In this document: positions 5,786 to 14,094 of the stretch, piece by piece
How positions within the stretch are numbered: the first letter of the stretch is position 1
Layout: the number at the start of each line of letters is the position of its first letter
Assembly (NCBI GenBank): GCA_031366005.1
Contig: JANLZB010000062.1
Coordinates: 1 to 17,089 of the forward strand
DNA: 17,089 nt
Direction of reading: 5' to 3'
Origin: JANLUX01 sp031366005
GTDB lineage: Bacteria; Bacteroidota; Bacteroidia; AKYH767-A; OLB10
Translations under genes and position numbers: made by a program
The notes under the pieces: generated by a model
The model's database searches: none
Seen by the model: the letters and a program-made list of their open reading frames with translations, nothing else
What the model was told of the DNA's origin: nothing

Positions 5786-7831
5786 ATGACTAAAGAACAG
5801 GCAGGCAAGCGCATTAAAGAGTTAAGTATTGAGCTGGATGAACATAATTACAAGTATTATGTTTTGTCTCATCCGACTATCAGCGATTATGAATTTGATA
5901 AACTGCTTGAAGAATTAATTTCTTTGGAAAAACAATTTCCTGAATTTCTTTCTCCTCACTCACCCAGCCAACGTGTGGGTGGAGCTATCACGAAAGATTT
6001 TGCAACGGTAGTTCATAAGTACCCGATGATGTCGCTGGGTAATACTTATTCAGAAGAAGACTTACGTGATTTCGATCAGCGCGTGCGTAAATTATTGCCT
6101 GACGATAAGATTGAATATGTATGTGAATTGAAATTTGATGGTGTTGCCATTGGCCTTACTTATAAGGATGGTGAATTGGTAAGAGCTGTTACGCGGGGTG
6201 ATGGTTTGCAGGGTGATGATGTTACAGCCAATGTTAAAACAATTAGAAGTATTCCTTTAAAATTAAAAAAGGGAGATTATCCTGCAGAGTTTGAGATACG
6301 TGGTGAAATAATTTTACCACGAAAAGAGTTTGACAGGATGAATGCGGAACTTGCTGCACAGTTAAAAGAAGATGGTTTTAGTGAAGAAGAAATCAATGAG
6401 CGGCTTTACCGGAATCCACGTAATACCGCATCAGGAACTTTAAAGCAACAAGACTCTTCTATTGTTGCCACACGCAATCTCGATTGTTTTTTATATGCTT
6501 TATATGGTGATAATTTATCTTTTAAAACACATTTTGAAAGTCTTGATAAAGCACGCGAATGGGGGTTTAAAGTTTCTGACAAAACACGTTTATGCAGCAA
6601 TCTTGAAGAGGTGATGCATTACATCAATGAATGGGAACACAGGCGTGAGAAGTTAGGATTTGAAATTGATGGTGTTGTAATCAAAGTAAATAATTATTTA
6701 CAACAACAGGAACTTGGTTTTACTTCGAAAGTTCCCCGATGGGCAATTGCTTACAAGTATAAAGCGGAAGCTGCTGCTACCACATTAAATGATATCGGAT
6801 ATCAGGTAGGACGCACCGGAGCCATTACTCCTGTTGCTCATTTGAAACCGGTAACACTTGCCGGTACTATTGTAAAACGTGCTTCATTGCATAATGCAGA
6901 TCAGATTGAAAAACTGGATTTGAGAATTGGTGATACAGTATTTGTTGAAAAAGGCGGTGAGATAATTCCAAAGATTACAGGAGTTGATTTAAGCAAACGC
7001 CTTGCTCATGCTTCCAAAGTAAAATACATTACGCATTGCCCTGAATGTAACACTGAGTTGATTCGCATTGAAGGAGAAGCCAACCATTATTGCCCCAATG
7101 AAAATGGTTGTCCTCCGCAAATTGTTGGACGCCTCATTCATTTCACCAGCCGCAAAGCAATGAACATTGAAGGACTTGGTGGAGAAACAGTAGATCTACT
7201 TTTTCGCGAAGGGTTGGTTCACAATATTGCTGATATTTATGATTTGAAGAAAGAGCAGATTATGGGCCTGGAGAGAATGGGAGATAAATCTGCCAGTAAT
7301 ATTATTGAAGGGATTAATAAATCAAAAAAAATTCCGTTTGAAAGAGTCCTATATGCAATTGGAATTCGTTACGCAGGCGATACAGTTGCAAGAAAACTGG
7401 CAAGACATTTTAAAAACATTGATGCATTGATGAATGCTAACTTTGAACAATTGATTGAAGCACCTGAAATAGGTGAAAAGATAGCTGCGAGTGTGCTGAA
7501 ACATTTTGCAGATATTGAAAAAAGAAAAGTAATAGAACGATTGAAGCATGCCGGCTTGCAAATTGAAATAAAACAGGATGCTTCAAATCAAACATTAAGT
7601 GAAAAATTAAAAGGAATAACAATTGTTGTTACCGGCACCTTCAAAAACTATGAACGAGATCAGTTGAAGAAATTAATTGAGCAGCATGGTGGAAAAAACG
7701 GGAGTTCCGTTACAGGAAAAACAAATTATTTATTAGCAGGAGATGATTGCGGACCAAGCAAACTCGAAAAAGCGGAGAAGATGAAAGTGAAAATAATTAA
7801 TGAAGAACAATTTGAAGAGATGATAAGGTAA
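5786..7831 (+). CDS. ligA: NAD+-dependent DNA ligase
   Basis: A 681-residue protein of full LigA length. It seals nicks in duplex DNA during replication and repair using NAD+ as AMP donor. Domains run in the usual order. The N-terminal Ia region (about 1-70) includes the nicotinamide-binding pattern NYKYYVLSHPTISDYEFDKL (21-40). The adenylation domain has the nucleophilic Lys116 in ELKFDGVA (114-121), and DGVVIKVN further on. These are followed by an OB fold, a Cys4 zinc finger (CPEC, then a CPNENGC pair), helix-hairpin-helix repeats (for example APEIGEKIAASV), and a C-terminal BRCT domain starting near GITIVVTGTF and ending VKIINEEQFEEMI. All key motifs are intact. It is probably the first gene of a ligA-DUF6913-dapA unit, since the next gene starts 31 bases after its stop. 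Confidence 0.97.
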   Translation: MTKEQAGKRIKELSIELDEHNYKYYVLSHPTISDYEFDKLLEELISLEKQFPEFLSPHSPSQRVGGAITKDFATVVHKYPMMSLGNTYSEEDLRDFDQRVRKLLPDDKIEYVCELKFDGVAIGLTYKDGELVRAVTRGDGLQGDDVTANVKTIRSIPLKLKKGDYPAEFEIRGEIILPRKEFDRMNAELAAQLKEDGFSEEEINERLYRNPRNTASGTLKQQDSSIVATRNLDCFLYALYGDNLSFKTHFESLDKAREWGFKVSDKTRLCSNLEEVMHYINEWEHRREKLGFEIDGVVIKVNNYLQQQELGFTSKVPRWAIAYKYKAEAAATTLNDIGYQVGRTGAITPVAHLKPVTLAGTIVKRASLHNADQIEKLDLRIGDTVFVEKGGEIIPKITGVDLSKRLAHASKVKYITHCPECNTELIRIEGEANHYCPNENGCPPQIVGRLIHFTSRKAMNIEGLGGETVDLLFREGLVHNIADIYDLKKEQIMGLERMGDKSASNIIEGINKSKKIPFERVLYAIGIRYAGDTVARKLARHFKNIDALMNANFEQLIEAPEIGEKIAASVLKHFADIEKRKVIERLKHAGLQIEIKQDASNQTLSEKLKGITIVVTGTFKNYERDQLKKLIEQHGGKNGSSVTGKTNYLLAGDDCGPSKLEKAEKMKVKIINEEQFEEMIR

Positions 7832-7862
7832 TTTGATAATGAATTAAATTGATAATGATAGC

Positions 7863-8417
7863 ATGAAAAAAAATATAAGAAGTAAAATCGGGAAGATGAT
7901 GTTTTTGCGTGAGTTCAGGTCACATAAGCGGCAACAGAAAATGGTTTCATTTGATGATGCAAAAACTATCGGGGTAGTTTATGATTCAACTGACGAAAAG
8001 AATTTTGAAATAATTAAACGATATGTAAAAGAGTTGCGTGATATTTATAAGAAAGATGTTTTAGCTCTTGGTTTTTATAATGGAAAGGAACTGCCCAACA
8101 TGCGTTTCAGCAAATTAGGTTTGGATTTCTTTACACGCAAGGCTTTAAACTGGCATTTTAAACCCATTGCGCCTGTAGTAAAAAATTTCACACTTAAAGA
8201 TTTTGATATTTTAATTGATCTTCATACGGGCAACAGCATACCATTCAAATATATTATTGCAATGACCAAAGCAAAATTTAAGATTGGTAGATATGACCGC
8301 AGCTCACTTCCGTTCTATGATTTTATGATTAGTGTGGAAGAAAATATTTCACTGCCAAAATTTATTGAACAGGTTAATCATTATCTAAACATGTTAAAAC
8401 ATGAGGTTGCTCTCTAA
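7863..8417 (+). CDS. Conserved Bacteroidota hypothetical protein, DUF6913-like
   Basis: A 184-residue soluble protein with a basic N-terminus (MKKNIRSKIGKMMFLREFRSHKRQQ), no signal peptide and no obvious membrane segment. The middle holds a strand-rich pattern: KTIGVVYDSTDEKNF (34-48), DVLALGFYNGKELP (64-77), FKPIAPVVKNFTLKDFDILIDL (about 98-119), then FKIGRYD. This matches my recollection of the Bacteroidota family DUF6913, often found beside dapA; the number is from memory. The gene starts 31 bases after ligA and its last 17 bases overlap the dapA start, so translation of the two may be coupled. No catalytic motif is recognisable. The overall form (an alpha/beta fold with 'ILIDLHTGNSIPFKYI', reminiscent of sugar-transferase-like Rossmann folds) is only suggestive. 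Confidence 0.8.
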   Translation: MKKNIRSKIGKMMFLREFRSHKRQQKMVSFDDAKTIGVVYDSTDEKNFEIIKRYVKELRDIYKKDVLALGFYNGKELPNMRFSKLGLDFFTRKALNWHFKPIAPVVKNFTLKDFDILIDLHTGNSIPFKYIIAMTKAKFKIGRYDRSSLPFYDFMISVEENISLPKFIEQVNHYLNMLKHEVAL

Positions 8418-9303
8418 TTTAAAATTCCAGGGAACGGGTGTTGCATTGGTTACACCATTTCAAAAAAATGGAAACATTGACTTCAAGTCATTGGATAAAG
8501 TGATCAAACACATATTGAATGGAAAGTGTGAATATATTGTACCATTAGGAACCACGGGAGAAAGCGCAACACTTAATAAAGAGGAAAAACATTCTATTCT
8601 AGAATTTGTTATTGACCGGGTAAATAAAAAAGTTCCTGTAGTGTTAGGTTTAGGAGGCAACAATACCAATGAAATATTAGAAAGCTTTAAAGAATATAAC
8701 CTGAAAGGTGTTGATGCAGTGCTCTCGGTATCTCCCTATTATAACAAACCATCACAACAGGGAATTTATGAGCATTACAAACTCATTGCAAAAGCATCTC
8801 CTGTGCCGGTTATTTTATACAATGTACCATCACGTACTGGAAGTAATATTACTGCTGAAACAACTTTAAGACTTGCGCATGATATCAAAAATATCATTGG
8901 CATTAAAGAAGCAAGCGGAAATATGGAACAATGCATGTTCATTATTAAAAACCGTCCTGCAGATTTTCTTTTGATCAGTGGCGATGACGGTATAACACTT
9001 CCATTGATGGGTGCAGGTGCAGATGGAGTTATCTCAGTGGTTGCGAATGCTTATCCGGAGGTATTTTCAGAGATGGTTCGTAAGGGGTTAGCCGGAAACT
9101 TTACTGAAGCGAGAAGATTACATTACCAACTGCTTGATTTGATACCAATGCTATTTACTGAAGGAAGTCCGTCAGGGATTAAAGCAGTATTAAGTGCTAT
9201 GAATCTTTGTGATGAATATGTGAGGTTGCCATTGGTTCCGGTGAGTGAAAATTTACGGAAGGCCCTGCAGAGTTTTCAAATTGATAACCCTGACAGGGTT
9301 TAA
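8401..9303 (+). CDS. dapA: 4-hydroxy-tetrahydrodipicolinate synthase
   Basis: A 300-residue cytoplasmic (beta/alpha)8 aldolase condensing pyruvate with aspartate semialdehyde, the first committed step to diaminopimelate and lysine. The Schiff-base Lys169 sits in IIGIKEASG. Tyr140 (ILYNVPSRTG) and Thr51-Thr52 (GTTGES) belong to the proton-relay triad completed by Tyr114 (SPYYNKP), and Arg145 should bind the substrate carboxylate. The start at 8401 overlaps the preceding gene by 17 bases and gives the usual spacing to the GTGVALVTPF signature. The final residues (DNPDRV) and the stop are encoded by the palindromic element at 9286-9318, so the natural C-terminus may have been altered by a few residues when that element arrived. 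All catalytic residues are intact. Confidence 0.96.
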   Translation: MRLLSNLKFQGTGVALVTPFQKNGNIDFKSLDKVIKHILNGKCEYIVPLGTTGESATLNKEEKHSILEFVIDRVNKKVPVVLGLGGNNTNEILESFKEYNLKGVDAVLSVSPYYNKPSQQGIYEHYKLIAKASPVPVILYNVPSRTGSNITAETTLRLAHDIKNIIGIKEASGNMEQCMFIIKNRPADFLLISGDDGITLPLMGAGADGVISVVANAYPEVFSEMVRKGLAGNFTEARRLHYQLLDLIPMLFTEGSPSGIKAVLSAMNLCDEYVRLPLVPVSENLRKALQSFQIDNPDRV

Positions 9304-9318
9304 AACCCTGTCAGGGTT
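9286..9318. terminator. Twin-palindrome element carrying the dapA stop codon; probable bidirectional terminator
   Basis: Arms 9286-9301 (aaccctgacagggttt) and 9303-9318 are perfect 16-bp reverse complements separated by one base. Each arm is itself a palindrome (aaccctg-N-cagggtt). It lies between the convergent dapA and LVIVD-protein genes, nine bases before the latter's stop (9328). The dapA TAA is at 9301-9303, in the centre. The layout matches 4420-4452 although the sequence differs. Confidence 0.75.
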
Positions 9319-9327
9319 GTACTCAAC

Positions 9328-11706
9328 TTAAAGCTTCTCCGTTTTTATAACTGTTTTAACTCCTTTCGCATTTTCGAGGGAAATGAAATACATTCCAGAT
9401 GGATAATTATTTCCTAATGTAATTGTTCGCTGCGTTAATAATGATTGCTCCAATACTCTACCGGCAATATCTGTGACTGTTAATCGTGCATTATCCAATT
9501 CCACACTTTCTGATATATGAAGTGTTATGTTTTGAATAAAAGGAGAAGGATATGCAGCAATCAAATTTGAATTTTTCAGATCATTATTAATACCTACTGC
9601 TTCTACTATTTCAAATTTATCCAATCCTCCTTCCACTACACTTGCACTATTATTCGCATCTACAGTATCCTTCACCGTCATAATTAATCTCATATTATTG
9701 GAAGGAGTAAGATAATTGGCAATGCGGAAAGTGCTTTGCACCCATGTATGATTTGTGGATGTGTTTGGATAAGCTGTTTCAACTAAAGCTCTTGTAGTGC
9801 CATTATCAAGATATACAAACATGGTATCATCTGCCGGATTACCGTTAAGTGCACCGTTAAAATACCAGCGTGAATATTTTACAACCGGATCAATGTATAA
9901 GGTGGCATCAAACGAAGGACTGTTGAGCGTTGCTGTTCCATTATCCACATCATGAGCAGACGAAGTACCACCTCCATTATCGGTAACGTAACACAATGTT
10001 CCGCAATCTCCGGTCACATCATTACCGGGATTAGAAGGCACTCCGTTTGCAGAGGTTCCTACAGGGACACCACGTTCCCATACATTAGTAGAAGTGCCGG
10101 AGTTGGACCATCCGAAGTCAAGAATAAAATCATCATAGTAACCAGGGCTAAGAGCGATGGTATAAGGAGAACCTGCCGGAATATTAACATTGATCTGGCA
10201 AATGGTATGATAACCCCACTCACCGGCATCAACAGAATAATTTCCAGGAAACATTGCCAGGCTGAAATCGCCATTTGCATCAGCATTAACCGGGTAATCA
10301 TCAGTGCCGTTATAAATATGAACCAAGGCATTTGCTATGGGTGCGCTGGTAACTGCATTCTGAACATGACCATTAAATGTTACCTGTGCAACAATGCTAA
10401 CTAACTGCACATTAAGATTTGTTAACACACCATTGCTTAAAGAAACACCAGTGATGGTTTTTGGGAAATAGCCCGCCTTGGTAACCTGTACTGAATATGT
10501 GCCTGCTGTGGCGTAACCGGTTTTATATTCACCGTTAAGGTTAGTAAGCTTTGTGATATTAGCACCAGTGATAGTTACGGTAACATTATTTAATAATGCA
10601 CCTGTAACACTATCTGTAACTATACCCTCAAGATAACAACCTCTTACATAAGTGGGCGCAAGTACATAAAGACCGTTATCAATATCAGAAGCAACTAAAT
10701 TGCCGGAAGGCAGAAAGGGATAAACACCCCAGCATCCGTTAAAACCATTGCCGCTACCCTGTGGATAAGTATCATATTGACCAACCAGGATCATATTATC
10801 AGGCCTTGCAACATCGTAAATGGCAACACCGTCCTTATACCATGAAACTACTTCATAATCATTTATGGTATGTGTATTGTGTATGATTGACTGTGAACCG
10901 GGTGTTACCTGCTCACGGTCAAGTTCGCGAATGTTGCCAAGGTCAGTAATATCATAAGCGGCAAGAAAAGAGTTAGCCACTTCATCAGTAGTAAACAACA
11001 CAGTGTGCGCATCATTCAGCCAGCAATTGTGAGTGAAAGCTCCGGGTGTAGTTTGAGAGCCAAGCAGAACTGGATTGCTTTTATTGCTGACATCATACAC
11101 AGCGAAATAACCCGGATAGATGTGACATGCCCAAAGGGTATCATTACTTACAAAGCAATCATGCACATAAGCATTACTTCCGCTGCCGGGAGTGCGGCCT
11201 AAATAAACAGGACTGGTGGGATTGGCAAGACTTACAATCAGCGTAGCTCCGCTGAATAGGTTGCTCCCGTTAAGGTAAGCATAGCCGGCATCAATATGCA
11301 ATGAGTGTATATTATCAATCTGACCTGCAATTGCGCCATCGCCTGTATAGTTAGAGTAAGTAATGTTAGTGGATGGAAGCTGAGACAGGTTTACTATCTG
11401 CAGCCCACTGCCTCCTTCGGTAGTTACATAAGCATATTTACCCCAGGTTTTTACTTCGCGCCAATCGCTGGGAACACCGGGAACAGAAAATACTATTATA
11501 GGATTAACAGGATCAGTAACGTTGACAATGTCTAAACCGTTATAAGTTCCTACAAGTGCATATTCATTATTAACTGAATCAACATAGCCGCCAATATTGG
11601 CCAGGGCAGTGCCACCATACGAAAGATGGGAAGCAAGAGAAATGTTTAATTGCGCAAAGCTGCGGCTGCCTGCAATAAGCAGGATAAGAAGTAAGAGTTT
11701 TTTCAT
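9328..11706 (-). CDS. Choice-of-anchor B / LVIVD-repeat surface protein with T9SS sorting domain
   Basis: A 792-residue secreted protein. The signal peptide is MKKLLLLILLIAGSRSFAQ. Residues about 22-355 form an LVIVD-type propeller with repeated 'GLDIVNVTDPVNP', 'ATLIVSLANPTSPVYLG' and 'YFAVYDVSNKSNPVLLG' units, typical of the choice-of-anchor B family. Two carboxypeptidase-regulatory/CNA-B-like beta sandwiches follow (about 360-436 and 442-520; 'LEGIVTDSVTGALLNNVTV', 'GHVQNAVTSAPIANALVHIY'), then a jelly-roll-like module (about 524-704) and a type A T9SS tail (714-792, 'AYPSPFIQNITL', 'PSGMYFISL'). An in-frame ATG at 11790 would add 28 residues before the signal peptide and lies upstream of the predicted promoter at 11730-11737, so 11706 is the better start. 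Likely role: large surface adhesive or structural protein; ligand unknown. Confidence 0.88.
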   Translation of the reverse strand: MKKLLLLILLIAGSRSFAQLNISLASHLSYGGTALANIGGYVDSVNNEYALVGTYNGLDIVNVTDPVNPIIVFSVPGVPSDWREVKTWGKYAYVTTEGGSGLQIVNLSQLPSTNITYSNYTGDGAIAGQIDNIHSLHIDAGYAYLNGSNLFSGATLIVSLANPTSPVYLGRTPGSGSNAYVHDCFVSNDTLWACHIYPGYFAVYDVSNKSNPVLLGSQTTPGAFTHNCWLNDAHTVLFTTDEVANSFLAAYDITDLGNIRELDREQVTPGSQSIIHNTHTINDYEVVSWYKDGVAIYDVARPDNMILVGQYDTYPQGSGNGFNGCWGVYPFLPSGNLVASDIDNGLYVLAPTYVRGCYLEGIVTDSVTGALLNNVTVTITGANITKLTNLNGEYKTGYATAGTYSVQVTKAGYFPKTITGVSLSNGVLTNLNVQLVSIVAQVTFNGHVQNAVTSAPIANALVHIYNGTDDYPVNADANGDFSLAMFPGNYSVDAGEWGYHTICQINVNIPAGSPYTIALSPGYYDDFILDFGWSNSGTSTNVWERGVPVGTSANGVPSNPGNDVTGDCGTLCYVTDNGGGTSSAHDVDNGTATLNSPSFDATLYIDPVVKYSRWYFNGALNGNPADDTMFVYLDNGTTRALVETAYPNTSTNHTWVQSTFRIANYLTPSNNMRLIMTVKDTVDANNSASVVEGGLDKFEIVEAVGINNDLKNSNLIAAYPSPFIQNITLHISESVELDNARLTVTDIAGRVLEQSLLTQRTITLGNNYPSGMYFISLENAKGVKTVIKTEKL

Positions 11707-11729
11707 GGATTTTTTTGGACTGTGAGAGC

Positions 11730-11737
11730 CAAATTTA
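11730..11737 (-). promoter_or_regulatory. Bacteroidota -7 promoter element of the LVIVD-protein gene
   Basis: On the minus strand this reads TAAATTTG, a perfect TAnnTTTG match, ending 23 bases before the ATG at 11706. Its position inside the longer possible open frame supports the shorter start. No clear -33 TTG is seen at the expected distance. The rest of the 11707-11917 gap shows a long A-run (about 11820-11828) but no other feature I can support. Confidence 0.5.
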
Positions 11738-11917
11738 CGGAAATGCATGGAAGTAGTGGTAATCATAGAGATAAAACACAGGATTTTCATGAAAAATTAA
11801 CCGACAGTATCCGATAAATAAAAAAAAACGTCAGCGATGAATTGATTTTACGCTTATAAAAAATTCAGATCGGTTTTTCAATACACATAGTTTTAAATTT
11901 GAAATCAAGAAACTTGT

Positions 11918-12430
11918 TTATTTTAACTGATCTGTTATCGCTTCATCCATCGGTTTAGTTTTAGAACGATAACGATGAATTAATTTTCCGTTTTCATCTA
12001 AAAGAAATTTTTCAAAATTCCATTTGATGTCTCCCGTAAAATCAGGATTTGGTTGAGTAATGAGCCAGGCAAACAGCGGATCAATATCATTTCCTTTAAC
12101 TGAAACTTTAGCCGCCATAGGGAATGTGACGCTGTAATTTTTGCTGCAAAACGCTGCAATGGTATTATTGTCTCCGGGTTCCTGTTGACCGAAATTATTT
12201 GCAGGAAAACCAATGATCACTAATTTGTCTTTGTATTGCCCGTAAAGTTTTTCCAACCCTTCATACTGCGGAGTAAAACCACATTCAGAAGCTGTGTTTA
12301 CAATTAACATTTTTTTGCCTTTGTATTTTGAAAAATCTATTGGTTTTCCATCAATTGATTTAGGAGTAAACTGGTAAACACTTTCGCCTGATGCAAAAAA
12401 TGTGAAGAGTATTACAAGAAATATTTTCAT
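11918..12430 (-). CDS. Exported glutathione-peroxidase-family thiol peroxidase
   Basis: A 170-residue protein with the GPx/thioredoxin fold. Motifs: NTASECGFTPQYEGLEKLY (45-63) with peroxidatic Cys50, FPANNFGQQEPG (75-86) with the tetrad Gln83, and KWNFEKFLLD (136-145) with tetrad Trp137 and Asn138. Cys95 (FCSKNYSVTFPM) sits where Cys-type enzymes carry the resolving Cys, so it probably uses thioredoxin rather than glutathione. The codon at residue 50 is an ordinary Cys, not selenocysteine. The hydrophobic start MKIFLVILFTFFASG looks like a signal peptide, implying a periplasmic peroxide or lipid-hydroperoxide reductase; a reductant system there is not visible in the window. It is on the same strand as the LVIVD-protein gene, 211 bases upstream of it, and probably a separate transcript. 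Confidence 0.92.
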   Translation of the reverse strand: MKIFLVILFTFFASGESVYQFTPKSIDGKPIDFSKYKGKKMLIVNTASECGFTPQYEGLEKLYGQYKDKLVIIGFPANNFGQQEPGDNNTIAAFCSKNYSVTFPMAAKVSVKGNDIDPLFAWLITQPNPDFTGDIKWNFEKFLLDENGKLIHRYRSKTKPMDEAITDQLK

Positions 12431-12475
12431 AAATATATTTGAATGATTGTTTTATTTGAAGAATTATTCTTTCAT

Positions 12476-12553
12476 CGTCATTGCGAGGAACGAAGCAATC
12501 TGTTTCATAGCGGCAGATTGCTTCTCCCGATAAATACAGGTATCGCAATGACG
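12476..12553. repeat. Dispersed inverted repeat (cgtcattgcgag type)
   Basis: Outer arms 12476-12486 (cgtcattgcga) and 12543-12553 are perfect 11-bp reverse complements, and inner arms 12492-12502 (gaagcaatctg) and 12514-12524 also pair perfectly, leaving an 11-base apical loop. The sequence is of a kind repeated many times in Bacteroidota and some other genomes. It separates the end of the AAA+ gene (12565) from the peroxidase gene and could act as a hairpin ending that transcript. A decayed relative lies at 5641-5698. Confidence 0.85.
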
Positions 12554-12564
12554 ATACTCAGGAA

Positions 12565-14046
12565 TTAATTGTCGTCTTCACCGGGTTTCATATTAAAAAT
12601 ACTGCCTACCAAATCACTGAACTTAACTGCTGTTTCTAATTTCTTTTTGCTGATCTGGGAGTATTCAGCTAATCCATGTAAAACAAATTCCATCATCACT
12701 GTTAATTCTTTTGCATCGGTTGTTTTGGTATAATTTTTTACCACTTCCATTAAACCACTCACTTTTCGCAAGGATTGTTCGTATTCTTTTTGAGATGCAG
12801 TGTTGATTAAGTCAAGCTCATTCCCTTCGCTGAACCATGCGATGATTTCTGTATAAGGATTTTTAACCTTCGACTTTTTCATCTTCTCCGGATCAGGAAA
12901 ATATTTAAGAAACTCAGTACGGATTGCCTTGCCAATTAAAGTGAAGGCAACATTGGATATTCCTTCCAGCTCGCCTTCATACACCAGTTCCACTTTGCCG
13001 GTGATAGAGGGAACGATTCCATATAAATCGGAAATATGTGCAACAGCATTTGACTCTTTGCTTATCAGCATTCTTCGTTGCACCACACTGAATAAATTTT
13101 CATAAGCAGAAATTGTAAGGCGCGCACTTACCCCACTCTTCTGATCAATGTATTCGCTCTTGCGTGCTTCAAAAGCTATCTGTTCAATTAACCTTGATAA
13201 GAGTGGCGAAATGTTAATGGCATTTCTCTGGTCATCTGCAATGCCTGCTTCCTGTGCTGTGATGGCAGCAGAAGTTTCAATTGTTTTTGGATAATGCGTT
13301 AAAATCTGGCTGCCGATGCGATCTTTTAATGGTGTAACGATAGAACCACGGTTAGTATAATCTTCAGGGTTGGCTGTGAAAACAAATTCAATATCCAACG
13401 GCAAACGTAATTTGAAACCACGGATTTGTATATCTCCTTCCTGCAGAATATTAAACAACGCAACCTGTATGCGCGCCTGCAAATCAGGTAATTCGTTAAT
13501 TACAAAAATGCAACGGTGAGAGCGTGGTATCAGTCCATAATGTATCACACGCTCATCAGCATAAGATAATTTCATTGCAGCTGCTTTGATGGGATCAAGG
13601 TCACCAATCAAATCAGCAACTGAAACATCAGGCGTGGCTAACTTTTCCGTATAACGATCATTACGATGCAGCCATGAAATGGATGTATCATCACCTAACT
13701 CCATTACTTTATCTTGTTCGTAACGTGAAAGCGGTTGCAGCGGATCATCATTTAGTTCGCTGCCTTCAATCACAGGAACATATTCATCCAGCAAATGAAT
13801 CATTAACCTGCTCAAACGTGTTTTAGCCTGACCACGCAATCCAAGAAAAATTACATTGTGTTTAGAAAGAATTGCCGTTTGCAGTTGAGGAATAACAGTT
13901 TCTTCATAGCCTTTAATCTCTGCAAATAATGGTGAACCGTTTTTTAGTGCATCTATTAAATTGTCTCGCAACTCTACCTTAATGCTCTTCGGTTTATAAC
14001 CACTTCTTTTAAGCTCTCCTAAAGTTTTTATTTTCTCTTTACCCAT
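12565..14046 (-). CDS. MoxR-like / magnesium-chelatase-type AAA+ ATPase
   Basis: A 493-residue AAA+ protein related to MoxR and ChlI/BchI ATPases. Walker A is GLRGQAKT (69-76), with Lys75 present but Ala in place of the usual Gly before it. The Walker B region is CIFVINELPDL (179-189), with Asn184-Glu185 where most AAA+ proteins have Asp-Glu. Sensor 1 lies in FTANPEDYTNRG (223-234), followed by PLKDRIGSQI with candidate Arg residues. The 'INELPDL...QEGDIQIRG' pattern is, as I recall it, typical of a whole subfamily, so the substitutions are probably not damage. The C-terminal 200 residues are helical and of unknown role. The VWA gene lies 48 bases upstream on the same strand. By analogy with RavA-ViaA and MoxR-VWA pairs, the two likely form a remodelling or metal-insertion chaperone; the client is unknown. 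Confidence 0.88.
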   Translation of the reverse strand: MGKEKIKTLGELKRSGYKPKSIKVELRDNLIDALKNGSPLFAEIKGYEETVIPQLQTAILSKHNVIFLGLRGQAKTRLSRLMIHLLDEYVPVIEGSELNDDPLQPLSRYEQDKVMELGDDTSISWLHRNDRYTEKLATPDVSVADLIGDLDPIKAAAMKLSYADERVIHYGLIPRSHRCIFVINELPDLQARIQVALFNILQEGDIQIRGFKLRLPLDIEFVFTANPEDYTNRGSIVTPLKDRIGSQILTHYPKTIETSAAITAQEAGIADDQRNAINISPLLSRLIEQIAFEARKSEYIDQKSGVSARLTISAYENLFSVVQRRMLISKESNAVAHISDLYGIVPSITGKVELVYEGELEGISNVAFTLIGKAIRTEFLKYFPDPEKMKKSKVKNPYTEIIAWFSEGNELDLINTASQKEYEQSLRKVSGLMEVVKNYTKTTDAKELTVMMEFVLHGLAEYSQISKKKLETAVKFSDLVGSIFNMKPGEDDN

Positions 14047-14094
14047 AAATATTTTCTAATAACTATTTTAACAATATAAAAATTCAACAGTTTT

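Noticed and set aside
9952..10404. 150-residue open frame antisense to the LVIVD-protein gene
   Set aside because: It mirrors the codon pattern of a well-supported secreted protein, has no recognisable domain, no promoter and no start context of its own.
11707..11790. Longer N-terminus for the LVIVD-protein gene
   Set aside because: It would bury the signal peptide behind 28 residues and begin upstream of the perfect TAnnTTTG element at 11730-11737.
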